Shown: one piece after another, positions 48,214-57,825 of the stretch
Position numbering within the stretch: position 1 is the stretch's first letter
Layout of the letters: each line of letters begins with the position of its first letter
Assembly (NCBI GenBank): GCA_016125385.1
Contig: WGLV01000051.1
Span: 56,570-120,569 of the forward strand
Length of the DNA: 64,000 bases
Origin: a bacterium
GTDB lineage: Bacteria > Hinthialibacterota > Hinthialibacteria > Hinthialibacterales > Hinthialibacteraceae
Direction of reading: 5' to 3'
Position numbers and translations under genes: made by a program
The notes under the pieces: generated by a model
Databases searched by the model: none
What the model saw: the letters and a program-made list of their open reading frames with translations, nothing else
Told to the model about the DNA's origin: nothing

Positions 48214-49122
48214 TCATTTGAGATGCTTTTCAAAAAATGCAATGACGCGCTGGTTGATCTCTCGCTGCGTGGGGCGGGTGTCGCCGTTCCAGCCTCCATG
48301 CCCGCCGCCCTCCACCACGATCAGCTCCGACTCAACATTCGCCGCCTGCAACGCATCGTACAGTAACTGCGACTGATTGAACGGTACGGTCATGTCGCGA
48401 TCGCCATGCGCGATCAGAAACGGCGGATCGTCGGCGTTGATATAGGTGATCGGATCGGCGGACCGGACCGTCTCCTCCATATCGGCGACGCGTCCGCCCA
48501 CCAGACGCGATTCGGGCGAATCGGCGGAGGCGTGATCCATGGCGCTGGGCTGGTCCAGCATACGTTTAAAATTGGTGGGGCCGTAAAAGTCACAAACCGC
48601 CTGTACCCGGCTCGATTGATCCAACCAGCCGCCATCGCCCTCCAATTCAGACACGCCGCCCGAGGTTCCCAGCATCGCGGCCAGGTGGCCGCCCGCCGAC
48701 GAACCCCACACGCCGATTCGTTTGGAGTCGATGCGGTATTGCTCGGCGTGAGCCCGCAGGAATCGGATCGCCGCCTTGCAGTCATGAATCTGCGCGGGCC
48801 AGATCGCCTGTTGAGTCAGCCGGTAGTTGATGCTGGCGGCCGCGAATCCATGAGAGACCAGCATCGCGGCGGGATTGCCCGACTTATCGCCCGCGAGCCA
48901 CGCGCCGCCGTGAATCCAGACGACGAGAGGGTGAAGGGACGCATCGGCGTTCGCGGGGTATATCACATCAAGAGCCAGATCGATTCCGTCCACGGTGGAA
49001 TACACCACGTCACGTTCAGTCGTGACGCCCTCCGGCAGACGGGAGGCGCCGGGTTGAGCCTGAGTGAGAAGCGCAAAGGGAATCAGGAAAAGAGCGGCTA
49101 TGGGGAAGACGCGGCGAATCAT
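48214..49122 (-). CDS. secreted alpha/beta hydrolase (esterase)
   Basis: HPLVVWIHGGAWLAGDK, GVWGSSAGGHLAAMLG (GxSxG), HGDRDMTVPFNQSQLLYDAL. Confidence 0.88.
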   Translation of the reverse strand: MIRRVFPIAALFLIPFALLTQAQPGASRLPEGVTTERDVVYSTVDGIDLALDVIYPANADASLHPLVVWIHGGAWLAGDKSGNPAAMLVSHGFAAASINYRLTQQAIWPAQIHDCKAAIRFLRAHAEQYRIDSKRIGVWGSSAGGHLAAMLGTSGGVSELEGDGGWLDQSSRVQAVCDFYGPTNFKRMLDQPSAMDHASADSPESRLVGGRVADMEETVRSADPITYINADDPPFLIAHGDRDMTVPFNQSQLLYDALQAANVESELIVVEGGGHGGWNGDTRPTQREINQRVIAFFEKHLK

Positions 49123-49156
49123 CGTGGTTTCTCCATACAATATCGGGCAGGCGTGT

Positions 49157-50155
49157 TCAGTTCGGGGTGGAATCAAGCTGAACGTCGCGATTTTCCATAT
49201 TGATGGTTTCGGCGATGGAGTACGTCTTGCGGTGAGAACTCTCGTGATAGACGCGGATCAACAGTTCGGCGAGCAGGCCCATCATGAGGAATTGCACACC
49301 CACCAGCGCGAAAAACACGCCCATCAGCAACAACGGGTTGCGATGCGCTTTGGCGAGAGGGTCGGTCAGTTTTTCCGCCGCCACCAGCGCGGCGCAGACC
49401 GCGCCGCCCGCCATCGACAGCAGTCCCGCGGCGCCAAAAAGATGCATGGGCCGGGTAAGGTAACTGCCCAGCAGGATCAGAACCGGCAGATCGAGCAACA
49501 CTTTGAAGGTTTTCGCCATCGAATATTTCGAACGGCCGCTGACGCGGGGATGATGGCTGACTTCAACCTCGGTGGTTCGAGCGCCAATCCATTGTCCATA
49601 GATCGAGATGAAGCGGTGCATCTCTCCATACAGCGCCAGCTGGCTGATGATCTCGCGGCGATACGCCTTCAGCGTGCAGCCGTGGTCGTGTAAATCCACG
49701 CCGGTCATCCAGGCGATGAGACGATTGGCGATGCGCGAGGGAAGCACCTTGGTGAAGAACGGATCGCGGCGGCGTCTGCGCCAGCCGCTGACCACGTCGT
49801 AGCCTTCATCGAGTTTGGCGAGCAGGGCTGGAATGTCGGCGGGGTCGTTCTGGCCATCGGCGTCCATCAACACGACGATCTCTCCCCGGGCGCAATCGAC
49901 GCCAGCCGATATGGCGGCGGTTTGACCGAAGTTCCGGCGCAGGAAAACCGCGCGCACGGCGGAATCGGCGGCGGCCAGCTCGCGGATCGCCTCACGCGAA
50001 CCATCGCGGCTGCCATCGTCGCAGAATACGATCTCATACCGGCGTCCGAGCGATTCAAGAACGGGTTTAAGGCGCTGGTACAACGGCGCCAGAGCGCCGG
50101 CTTCGTTAAAAACCGGCAAGACGACCGAGAGTTGAGGGAGTTGGGCATCGTTCAT
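49157..50155 (-). CDS. family 2 glycosyltransferase with two C-terminal TM helices (DPM/ArnC-like)
   Basis: LSVVLPVFNEAGALAPLYQRL, EIVVLMDADGQNDPADIPALL, HDHGCTLKAYRREI. Confidence 0.9.
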   Translation of the reverse strand: MNDAQLPQLSVVLPVFNEAGALAPLYQRLKPVLESLGRRYEIVFCDDGSRDGSREAIRELAAADSAVRAVFLRRNFGQTAAISAGVDCARGEIVVLMDADGQNDPADIPALLAKLDEGYDVVSGWRRRRRDPFFTKVLPSRIANRLIAWMTGVDLHDHGCTLKAYRREIISQLALYGEMHRFISIYGQWIGARTTEVEVSHHPRVSGRSKYSMAKTFKVLLDLPVLILLGSYLTRPMHLFGAAGLLSMAGGAVCAALVAAEKLTDPLAKAHRNPLLLMGVFFALVGVQFLMMGLLAELLIRVYHESSHRKTYSIAETINMENRDVQLDSTPN

Positions 50156-50337
50156 AAGTTCATGGCTCCACGCCGGGTTACTCTACGGCCTCAGCGCCGG
50201 GGGGTCAATCCGCCAGCCGTTCGCGGCTTGAATTTCAGGCGGGCGCCGATAGGATATACGACTCGACCGATTGAATGTCATTTATTGTCAACGCAATCGG
50301 GCTGAAAAAGCCAGTTTACACGAAATGAGGCCAGGTT

Positions 50338-50787
50338 ATGACGAACGAAGAAAAGGTCGACTTGTACGAATTTGAAATCGGCCGCTTTCAAGACCTGTTG
50401 AAAGAGAATCCCGAGTACGCCTACCAGCGTTACGGGCTTTCGGTGTTTTACAGCCTGCCGCCCGAACAGACCTTCACTCTGCGCAAAGGCATGGGGTGGA
50501 AGAGCAAGGACGCACTCGATTTTTATAACGAAGGCGCGGTTGAAGCGCTTGAAGGCCGCCTGAAAGAAGCGATGAAAATGTTTGAAAAGGCGGAATCGAT
50601 GGGCTGCGAACAACCCGAACTGTTCTATAACATCGCCGCGGTCCATCAGGAAGAAGGCCGCGCCAAAGAAGCGAAAGCCTATCTTCAGAAATACATCGAC
50701 GCCGTCGAGAAACTCGACTTCATCCCCAAATCACTACAGGATGAACTCGACGAAGCCCGCGAGGAACTGGAAGAACTTTCCGCTTAG
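50338..50787 (+). CDS. TPR-like protein
   Basis: EGAVEALEGRLKEAMKMFEKAESMGCEQPELFYNIAAVHQEEGRAKEAKAYLQKYIDA. Confidence 0.6.
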   Translation: MTNEEKVDLYEFEIGRFQDLLKENPEYAYQRYGLSVFYSLPPEQTFTLRKGMGWKSKDALDFYNEGAVEALEGRLKEAMKMFEKAESMGCEQPELFYNIAAVHQEEGRAKEAKAYLQKYIDAVEKLDFIPKSLQDELDEAREELEELSA

Positions 50788-50813
50788 CGTCAGATCCACT
50801 CATCAAGCGATCA

Positions 50814-50840
50814 AAAGCCGGCGAATGCCGGCTTTTTTTA
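50814..50840 (+). terminator. Rho-independent terminator
   Basis: AAAAGCCGGCgaatGCCGGCTTTTTTT. Confidence 0.85.
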
Positions 50841-51264
50841 TTGATGCCAAACGCTTCATATCTCCCGATCTCTTCCTCAATCCATGCTGATTCAAACAGG
50901 CGGCCATCACGTAGCGCCAATTCTATCGAAATATTTTAATTAAACCGTCACGCTTTAGGGGACGATATATAAGGTAGAGTATTAATCAATCTTCCGTAAC
51001 CACTTTTAATAAAGCATTTTCTATTGCACGGAGATACGATTCATGCTACGCTGAGTCACGTTTTTCGCCAGCATAATAATATACTGGAGGAGAAGAGGGG
51101 TTTTATTTCCCTGTTTATATCCAGTTGTATTCAGCGCCAGGGAGTTACACTGATTTGGCGTAAGATGGCGTTTCTGCTGGTGAAGTCTCGTAAATTCCAT
51201 TAGGGATAATTGCAGTTAACTATAAAACAGGCGATAGCCAGGACCCTGATCTGGAGGCAAGAGA

Positions 51265-53211
51265 GTGAGTTCAGCCGTATTCTCTCCCCCGCGTCTCGGG
51301 CGCGTACGCATGCTGATGCTGATGATGTTCTGCGTACTAGCCACGGCGTCTTTCCGTTCGAACGCTCAAGAGCTGGATGGCGTCTGGTCAGCCGACATGA
51401 TGAATTACACCCAACTGCAACTTGCGTTTTCAAATGACGGGTGGAAATGCCAGGTAATTCCTCAACAGGCGGGCGCGTCGTTTCTGGTGGTTAAAATCCG
51501 AAACGCCAACGTTTCGATGCTGGGCCGTGAATACGGTCTCGACAGCGTTTACTGTCCGAAGATCAGCGTCGCCGGCGTGGAAAGCGGCTGGACGCAACTG
51601 GTGATTCCCGTCAATCAGGACGTCGACCTGAACGGCGTTAAATGGCGTATCTGGGATACCCTGCTCACCATCAGCCTCCCCCTGAAAAAGCCCAATCCGC
51701 TGTACCCCAGCATGGAACAGATTACGGCGTTCAAACGCACGGGGGGCAAAGTAGTCGTGATCGATCCCGGTCACGGCGGATTCGATCCGGGCGGCGTGGG
51801 CGGCATCTATACCGGCCCCCTCTCCCAGCGGCAGCGTGAAAAAGACCTCACTCTCGACCTCGCCACGCGTTTAAAGAAGCAGCTCGAGTCGGATCCGCAG
51901 TTCATGCCGATTCTGACGCGGTACGGCGATTACCTGCCCGCGCCATTTGATTATAAAACCGAAGGCAACTCACGCAAAAGTTATAAATCCGAAGTCCTTT
52001 TGAACCGGGTCAAAATGGCCAAGGATTTTCGCGGCGATATCTATGTATCGCTCCATCTGAACTCGGCGGTTGGTTCCGCCCAGAAGCGGGCGGAAGGTTT
52101 TGAGATTTATTACTTCGGTGAAGATCACGCTCAGTCTTTATACGACAATCCGAACCGTGATATCGAGGAACTCGAAACACTGGGTATCGACCGCAGTTCG
52201 GAAGAGAACGCGCTGGTCGCGGCGCTGAAGCGCGACTGGATTCCCGTCCGCAGCAAGGAACTGGCGGCTTCGATCAGCAACGAGATGCGTGGGCTGGTAA
52301 CGTTCCGCAGCCCCTATCTGAAATCGAACCGGTACAAGGTGATTTCGCAATTGAACATGCCGTCGGTGCTGGTCGAATACATGTTCATCTGCAACCCGCG
52401 TGAGCATGAGTATCTAAAAACGTCAAAAAACCGCGACCGGCTGGCGGCGGCAACGTATAAAGGCATCCGCAACTATTTCTTCGTCCCGGGCGAACAGCCC
52501 GACGCGCCGCTCGATTACGACAAACTGGTACAGGCCGCTATCAACGCCAGCGGCGACGCCCAACCTTCAGCGGCTGGCGATACGACGCTGACCTCAATCA
52601 AACCCGAACCTCAGGTAACCGCCGTCGAACCGGTTCAGATCGTTAAGGAACACGTGGTGCGAACCGGCGAAAGCCTGACCAGCATTGCGCAAAAGTATGG
52701 AATTACGGTGGATCAATTACGCGAGGTCAATCGAGAGACGCTGGGCCCGCGCGACCGGATCTTCGCGGGAAAAACCAAACTCGCGATTCCCGCCACGTCC
52801 AGCGGCGTTCCGGCGGTTGAAGAGCAGCCGCCAGCCAGGCCCAGCGCTCCAGCGGGTCTGGTGACGTACCGCGTGCGCAGCGGCGATACGCTGGAAAAAA
52901 TCGCCATGCGCCATAACACCAGCATAGACGCGATTCGCAATCTGAACCGCATTAACGGTTCGAGAATCTTCCCCGGCCAGAGCCTGAAGATTACGCCGGG
53001 CGTGCGCGACTCACGCGTCGCTTCCGCTCTGGCGGCGCCAACGGTGGCGCAGGCGAAAAAGGTCGATCCGATCCGGTACAAAGTCCGCCGGGGCGACACG
53101 TTGTCTGAAATCGCCGAGAAGTACGGCGCGTCGACCCGAACCATCCGCCGGTATAACGGAATGAAAAGCAGCCGCATTCGCGCCGGGCAGGTCATCACGA
53201 TTCCCCGCTGA
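51265..53211 (+). CDS. N-acetylmuramoyl-L-alanine amidase with three LysM domains
   Basis: VVVIDPGHGGFDPGGVGG, DIYVSLHLNSAVG, and three LysM copies beginning HVVRTGESLTSIAQKYGI, TYRVRSGDTLEKIAMRHN, RYKVRRGDTLSEIAEKYG. Confidence 0.93.
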   Translation: MSSAVFSPPRLGRVRMLMLMMFCVLATASFRSNAQELDGVWSADMMNYTQLQLAFSNDGWKCQVIPQQAGASFLVVKIRNANVSMLGREYGLDSVYCPKISVAGVESGWTQLVIPVNQDVDLNGVKWRIWDTLLTISLPLKKPNPLYPSMEQITAFKRTGGKVVVIDPGHGGFDPGGVGGIYTGPLSQRQREKDLTLDLATRLKKQLESDPQFMPILTRYGDYLPAPFDYKTEGNSRKSYKSEVLLNRVKMAKDFRGDIYVSLHLNSAVGSAQKRAEGFEIYYFGEDHAQSLYDNPNRDIEELETLGIDRSSEENALVAALKRDWIPVRSKELAASISNEMRGLVTFRSPYLKSNRYKVISQLNMPSVLVEYMFICNPREHEYLKTSKNRDRLAAATYKGIRNYFFVPGEQPDAPLDYDKLVQAAINASGDAQPSAAGDTTLTSIKPEPQVTAVEPVQIVKEHVVRTGESLTSIAQKYGITVDQLREVNRETLGPRDRIFAGKTKLAIPATSSGVPAVEEQPPARPSAPAGLVTYRVRSGDTLEKIAMRHNTSIDAIRNLNRINGSRIFPGQSLKITPGVRDSRVASALAAPTVAQAKKVDPIRYKVRRGDTLSEIAEKYGASTRTIRRYNGMKSSRIRAGQVITIPR

Positions 53212-53416
53212 GGGCGCCCGGACATTCATTCCAGTCAAACGATCCCACGTCAGCAAACGACCGCGCCGCTCCGTACCCGGCGCGGTTCGTGCTATATTCC
53301 GGGCTATGCAAGACGCGCGCGCTTTGCCGTTCAATTCACATTTCTCCGTGGAACGATCTTCACCCTAAGGCCGGAGCTCCATGCAGCGCGCCGCGCGAAA
53401 AAACCAGACGATCGGA

Positions 53417-54497
53417 CATGATGACCAGTAAACCCCGGTTGAAATACCTGCTGTTTTACGTCACCTCGCGATGTAACCTGCGATGCAAGCACTGCTTTTA
53501 TCTCGACGAGCTGAACAAGCACGAAGAGATGTCGCTGGAAGAAATCGAACGGGTCGCGCGTGGGCTGAATCCGTTGTCTTTCGTGCGCATGACCGGAGGC
53601 GAACCGTTTCTGAGAAAAGACCTGCCCGAAGTCATCCACGCGTTCTATCAGCACGCCGGCGTCCGGCGCATGGGGCTGATCAGCAACGGAACGCGTCCGG
53701 AATGGGCCGAGCGCGCTATTCGAGGGGCGTTTGAGCGCTCGCCCGGCTTGACTCTGGACGCGGGGATATCGGTGGACGGGCTGGAAGCCGCGCATGACGA
53801 GATCCGTGGTTTGAAGGGATCATTCGAAGCCGCGAAAAAAACGGCGCAGGCGCTGGTTGGATTAAAGAACGAGTTCCCCGGATTGCTGACGTCGCTGGTA
53901 TTAACCGTCACTTCGAAAAACGAAGGCCAACTCGACGAGTTTTATGAGGAAGTTTCATCGTGGGGCGTCGACCGCCTTTCAGTCAACCACGTACGTGGCA
54001 AGGTACACGATTCGTCGCTGCTGGAAGTGTCGTTCGAACGCTATCAGGCGTTCGCGCGGCGCTGCGAAGAGTACCACCTTCAGCGCGACGGCGGCTGGAA
54101 AGCCGGGCTGCAACGCGCCAAAAACCGAATCGCGCGGCGTTCCATCGAAGAAGTGGTGAGCGGGAAACCTTCAGCGGTTCCGTGCCTGGCGGGCTCGGCG
54201 ATCGGCGTGCTGTATTCGGATGGCGAGGTAAGCCTGTGCGAGATGCTGGAAGGAGAATTGGAAGCAGTGGACGGCGTTCCCGCCAGCCGCCCCGCCCTTG
54301 GCAACATCCGCGACGCAGGCCATGACTTTTACCGTATCTGGCATTCGGATAACGCCGAAAACTGCCGCCGGTGGATTCAGGCCACCAATTGTTCATGCAG
54401 TCATGAGTGTTTTCTGACCGCCAGCATATTGTTCAACAAACGCAATTACCCCCGTCTCGCGGCGGAATGGATCAAACAAGCCGCGGGCGGCGGCTGA
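53417..54497 (+). CDS. radical SAM protein with Cys-containing (SPASM-like) C-terminus
   Basis: YVTSRCNLRCKHCFYLDEL (CxxxCxxC), RMTGGEPFLRKDL; C-terminal CLAGSAIGVLYSDGEVSLCEML...CSCSHECF. Confidence 0.9.
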
Positions 54498-54772
54498 AGC
54501 TGGTGTGAGATTCATCGCATCCTTCCTGCCTGGGATGTGATGGATTAAAGCAATTTTCCCCCCACGTAGTTCTTCCCCGCCCAGATTCCCTCGAATCCTC
54601 ACTTGGCGTTTGCTATAAAAAAGATCAAAAAAAGTCATTCCACATATTGCCTTTCCTCCAATCCGTTACTACCATTCATACATAAAAAACAATAGTTATG
54701 CAAACAAAACAATTTGAGTGATTGGCGACATTCACCAACGGAAATCAGTCATCCTTGAAAGGCGATCGCATC

Positions 54773-55993
54773 ATGAAGCATTCACTCCTCCCTCTGTTGT
54801 GGCTTGTTTTCTGCCTCCCCCTTCACGCACAGGAATCGGATTTCTGGCGCGAACTCGTCCGCCGCGATGCGCTCGTCGGCGAAAGTTCCCTTTTCAACAA
54901 CATGAAAACCTCGCTCGAAGATCACGGTCTTTACTATGAATTGCTTTATACCGGCGAAGTGTTTTATAACGCGTCCGGCGGCATTCAGGACGGCCGGGGC
55001 CGGTACCGAGGCGACATCAGTCTCTTTCTGGAACTGAACACGGAGGAAGCCGGCTGGTGGGACGGCGGAACGTTTTTTCTGCAACTCCAACATCAGCACG
55101 GTCAGGGAATCACCGAAGACTTCGTGGGCGATTTCGAGGTTCTTTCCAACATCGACGCCGATAATTTCACCCAGCTTTCTGAATTCTGGTACCGCCACGA
55201 TTTCATGGACGGCCGGTTGTGGATGCTGTTCGGCAAAATGGAAGCCAACGCCTACTTCGCCTATACCGACTTCGGCGGCGAGTTTCTGCATTCATCGCCC
55301 GGCTTCAGCCCAACCATCCCGCTGACCACCTATCCCGATCAGGATTGGGGTTTCGTATTGGGAATCGAACCCACGAAAGCGTTCTCGATAAATGTGGGCG
55401 TATATCAAGCGCCGCCGGACGGCGGACGTTCAATCGGCAACCTGCTTGACGAACTCGGCGGACCTATGTTGATGGCTGAGCCGGCCTATCACTACTCACT
55501 GAACGGCAATCCAGGACACCTGCGGTTAGGCGCATGGTGGAATGGCGTGGATTTCGACCGGCTCGACGCCTCCCCGGCGCGGTCCGCCCCCTATGACGAC
55601 AGTTACGGCTTTTACGCTACCTGGGATCAGACCCTCTGGCGCGAGAACCCGGAAGACGATAACGACGAACAAGGCGTGGGCGTATTCGCCCAATACGGCT
55701 GGGCGCCCCCGACTCGGAGTGAAGCCCGTCAATATTACGGCTTCGGCGTGCAGTGGACCGGCGCCATCCCGGATCGTGACGACGACATTCTGGGCGCGGG
55801 CGTATTTCACGTTGATTTCAGCGATTATGCGGGTTTCGCCGTAAGCAGCGAAACTCCTATTGAAGTATTTTATAAATTCCAGTGGCTGGGCTGGATGAGC
55901 CTCAAGCCCGATCTGCAATACATCATGAATCCAGGCGGCGCGGGCGCCCCGGACGCGCTGGTTTTCGGTCTGCGCTGGGAGCTGTCATTCTAA
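54773..55993 (+). CDS. OprB-family carbohydrate-selective porin
   Basis: Signal peptide; LFLELNTEEAGWWDGGTFFLQLQHQHGQGI, FWYRHDFMDGRLWMLFGKMEANAYFAYTDFGGEFLHSS; C-terminal aromatic ELSF. Confidence 0.88.
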   Translation: MKHSLLPLLWLVFCLPLHAQESDFWRELVRRDALVGESSLFNNMKTSLEDHGLYYELLYTGEVFYNASGGIQDGRGRYRGDISLFLELNTEEAGWWDGGTFFLQLQHQHGQGITEDFVGDFEVLSNIDADNFTQLSEFWYRHDFMDGRLWMLFGKMEANAYFAYTDFGGEFLHSSPGFSPTIPLTTYPDQDWGFVLGIEPTKAFSINVGVYQAPPDGGRSIGNLLDELGGPMLMAEPAYHYSLNGNPGHLRLGAWWNGVDFDRLDASPARSAPYDDSYGFYATWDQTLWRENPEDDNDEQGVGVFAQYGWAPPTRSEARQYYGFGVQWTGAIPDRDDDILGAGVFHVDFSDYAGFAVSSETPIEVFYKFQWLGWMSLKPDLQYIMNPGGAGAPDALVFGLRWELSF

Positions 55994-56229
55994 CCAAACG
56001 CGGCTAGCCGCCGGAGCACGGGCAGCGGCTGGGTGGGTATGTATTCGTCCGAATCCTGATAACTGGGCCAGCCGTGATATTCAGGATTCAGTCATGGGAA
56101 TAAACAGGGAAAAACTCGAAGACGCCGTAAGCCTCGACCAAGATGGAGACGCACGGAACGAAGATTGCGATTCAAGCATATGAAGGTTGTGATTCCGATT
56201 GCGTTTTCATGAGGGTAAGTTCTGAGGTT

Positions 56230-56311
56230 GTCTCACCTTACGTGTGGGAGACGAGGGGAAGTGCGCCCAAAGGAGGGCAAACTTTTCCCAAACCACTCAC
56301 TGGAGGTGAGC
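56230..56311 (+). promoter_or_regulatory. structured 5' leader, three consecutive hairpins, last one over the SD
   Basis: GTCTCAC..GTGGGAGAC; GGGGAAGT..GCCC-aaagga-GGGC..ACTTTTCCC; CTCAC-tggag-GTGAG. Confidence 0.4.
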
Positions 56312-56317
56312 AGATTA

Positions 56318-56532
56318 TGCCGCGATCGCTTCAACGAAAAAAACTGCAACGCATGGCCGAACAGTTTCAAGCCGCTTTTACCCTGGATGGTCTCGCGGAA
56401 ACGTCGTTTATCAGCACCGCTCGTTTCAAAGGATTTTCGCTTGACCTGATTTACCAGGTGGCGTCTTCGTACTGGCCCAGCGGATACGCCGCCGGGATGC
56501 AGCAACAGGAGCTGAATCTGGCCCACGGATAA
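56318..56532 (+). CDS. small hypothetical protein, 71 aa
   Basis: MPRSLQRKKLQRMAEQFQAAFTLDGLAETSFISTARFKGFSLDLIYQVASSYWPSGYAAGMQQQELNLAHG; SD ggagg. Confidence 0.5.
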
Positions 56533-56793
56533 TCACGCGGGCGCCCCATCCGATTCAGGGGTGGGGCGCCACCGCCCGCGCTCACGGCGAACACCTCCGA
56601 CCCGCCACGAAACGGTCTGTCTTCAGGCGGACCGTTTGCGTTAGATCCAGCCATCAGGGCGGATATTGCAGCGTATTCATACGAAGGCGCCCGGCGCCGG
56701 AACAGAGTGATGCTACACTATCGCCAATCTCCCGCATCACGGAGGTACTCAATGTTACCCCGAACCCCTTTTAGAAACGGTCTTATAGTGATT

Positions 56794-57603
56794 ATGAAAT
56801 TTTTCACGTTCAGTTTTATCTTCAGCGCGGCGCTGTTTATTGGAACGGACGCCGTTTTCGCTCAAAACATGACGCCTAAAATTGAATCGTTCGGCGTCAC
56901 GGTGGTGGCGACGCCCAAACGCAAACCGACGCCAATCCGCAATCTGAGCATCCCGGTAAAAAAGATGGTCGATGCCCGGCTGGAAGCGATCGCGGGCAAC
57001 CGGGTGGTCTTTTCAGATAACACCGGATACACGGGCAACCGGCGTCTCTATTACTGGGAACCCGGCGCCACCCGGTTATACGACACGGAGGAAGACGGAA
57101 TCCCCGGTTCGGTCATCGCCCCTGACGACGGCAAGTACATCATCTTTCTGCATAATGAATTGACGTCTGAAGGCGGACGCGACATCGACGGAGACGGCGT
57201 GCGGCAGATCATTTTGCGCCTGTATCACTTCGACACGCGGCAAGTGATCAACCTGGGCGCTCCCGCGCGCAGCGCGACTCCGCTGCCCGGCGAAAGCCAG
57301 TCGACCTTTCAATACAGTCTCAAGAACGGCGTGCTCTCTTTTTCCGTTTCAACGAAAAACATCAATAACAGCCGGGAAGAAGACGCGCCGTGGTACGTCA
57401 TCGACATGAAAAACGTCACGCAGGCGATTGAAGGAACGCCGACGCCAACGCCCGTTCCAAACGCCACTCCAACGCCCACGCCGAAGCCCAACGCGCCGAC
57501 TCCCACACCGCCGCCCACGGGCCAGAGCGACATCAACGGCGACGGCCGGGTCGATGTTCTCGATCTGTTGTTTTTGCATCGCGATTGGCATCAAAACAAG
57601 TAG
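56794..57603 (+). CDS. secreted protein with PT-rich linker and C-terminal half-dockerin-like calcium motif
   Basis: TPTPTPVPNATPTPTPKPNAPTPTPPPTGQSDINGDGRVDVLDLLFLHRDWHQNK. Confidence 0.75.
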   Translation: MKFFTFSFIFSAALFIGTDAVFAQNMTPKIESFGVTVVATPKRKPTPIRNLSIPVKKMVDARLEAIAGNRVVFSDNTGYTGNRRLYYWEPGATRLYDTEEDGIPGSVIAPDDGKYIIFLHNELTSEGGRDIDGDGVRQIILRLYHFDTRQVINLGAPARSATPLPGESQSTFQYSLKNGVLSFSVSTKNINNSREEDAPWYVIDMKNVTQAIEGTPTPTPVPNATPTPTPKPNAPTPTPPPTGQSDINGDGRVDVLDLLFLHRDWHQNK

Positions 57604-57825
57604 AATAAATGATACGGCCAGACTTCGCGGGAGATTTCACCGGGGAGACAGGGTCCGCGATCCAGATATCAGACGAGAAACGCCATGTGCAATCGCCATT
57701 CCGATGAGACGAACCGGCATCATCACGATATTGTGATGACGACGCATGAAATCGAACGCAACGCCGAATGCGGCCAGACGCCGGCGGAAGGCGGAGTTCG
57801 AATCACGGATGGGAGCGGCGGACAC

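Noticed and set aside
51150-51185. Sigma54-like site TTGGCGTAAGATGGC upstream of the amidase
   Set aside because: GG-to-GC spacing is 11 nt, not the required 12.
54498-54720. RiPP precursor near the radical SAM gene
   Set aside because: No convincing small ORF with SD and leader/core features on either side of 53417-54497.
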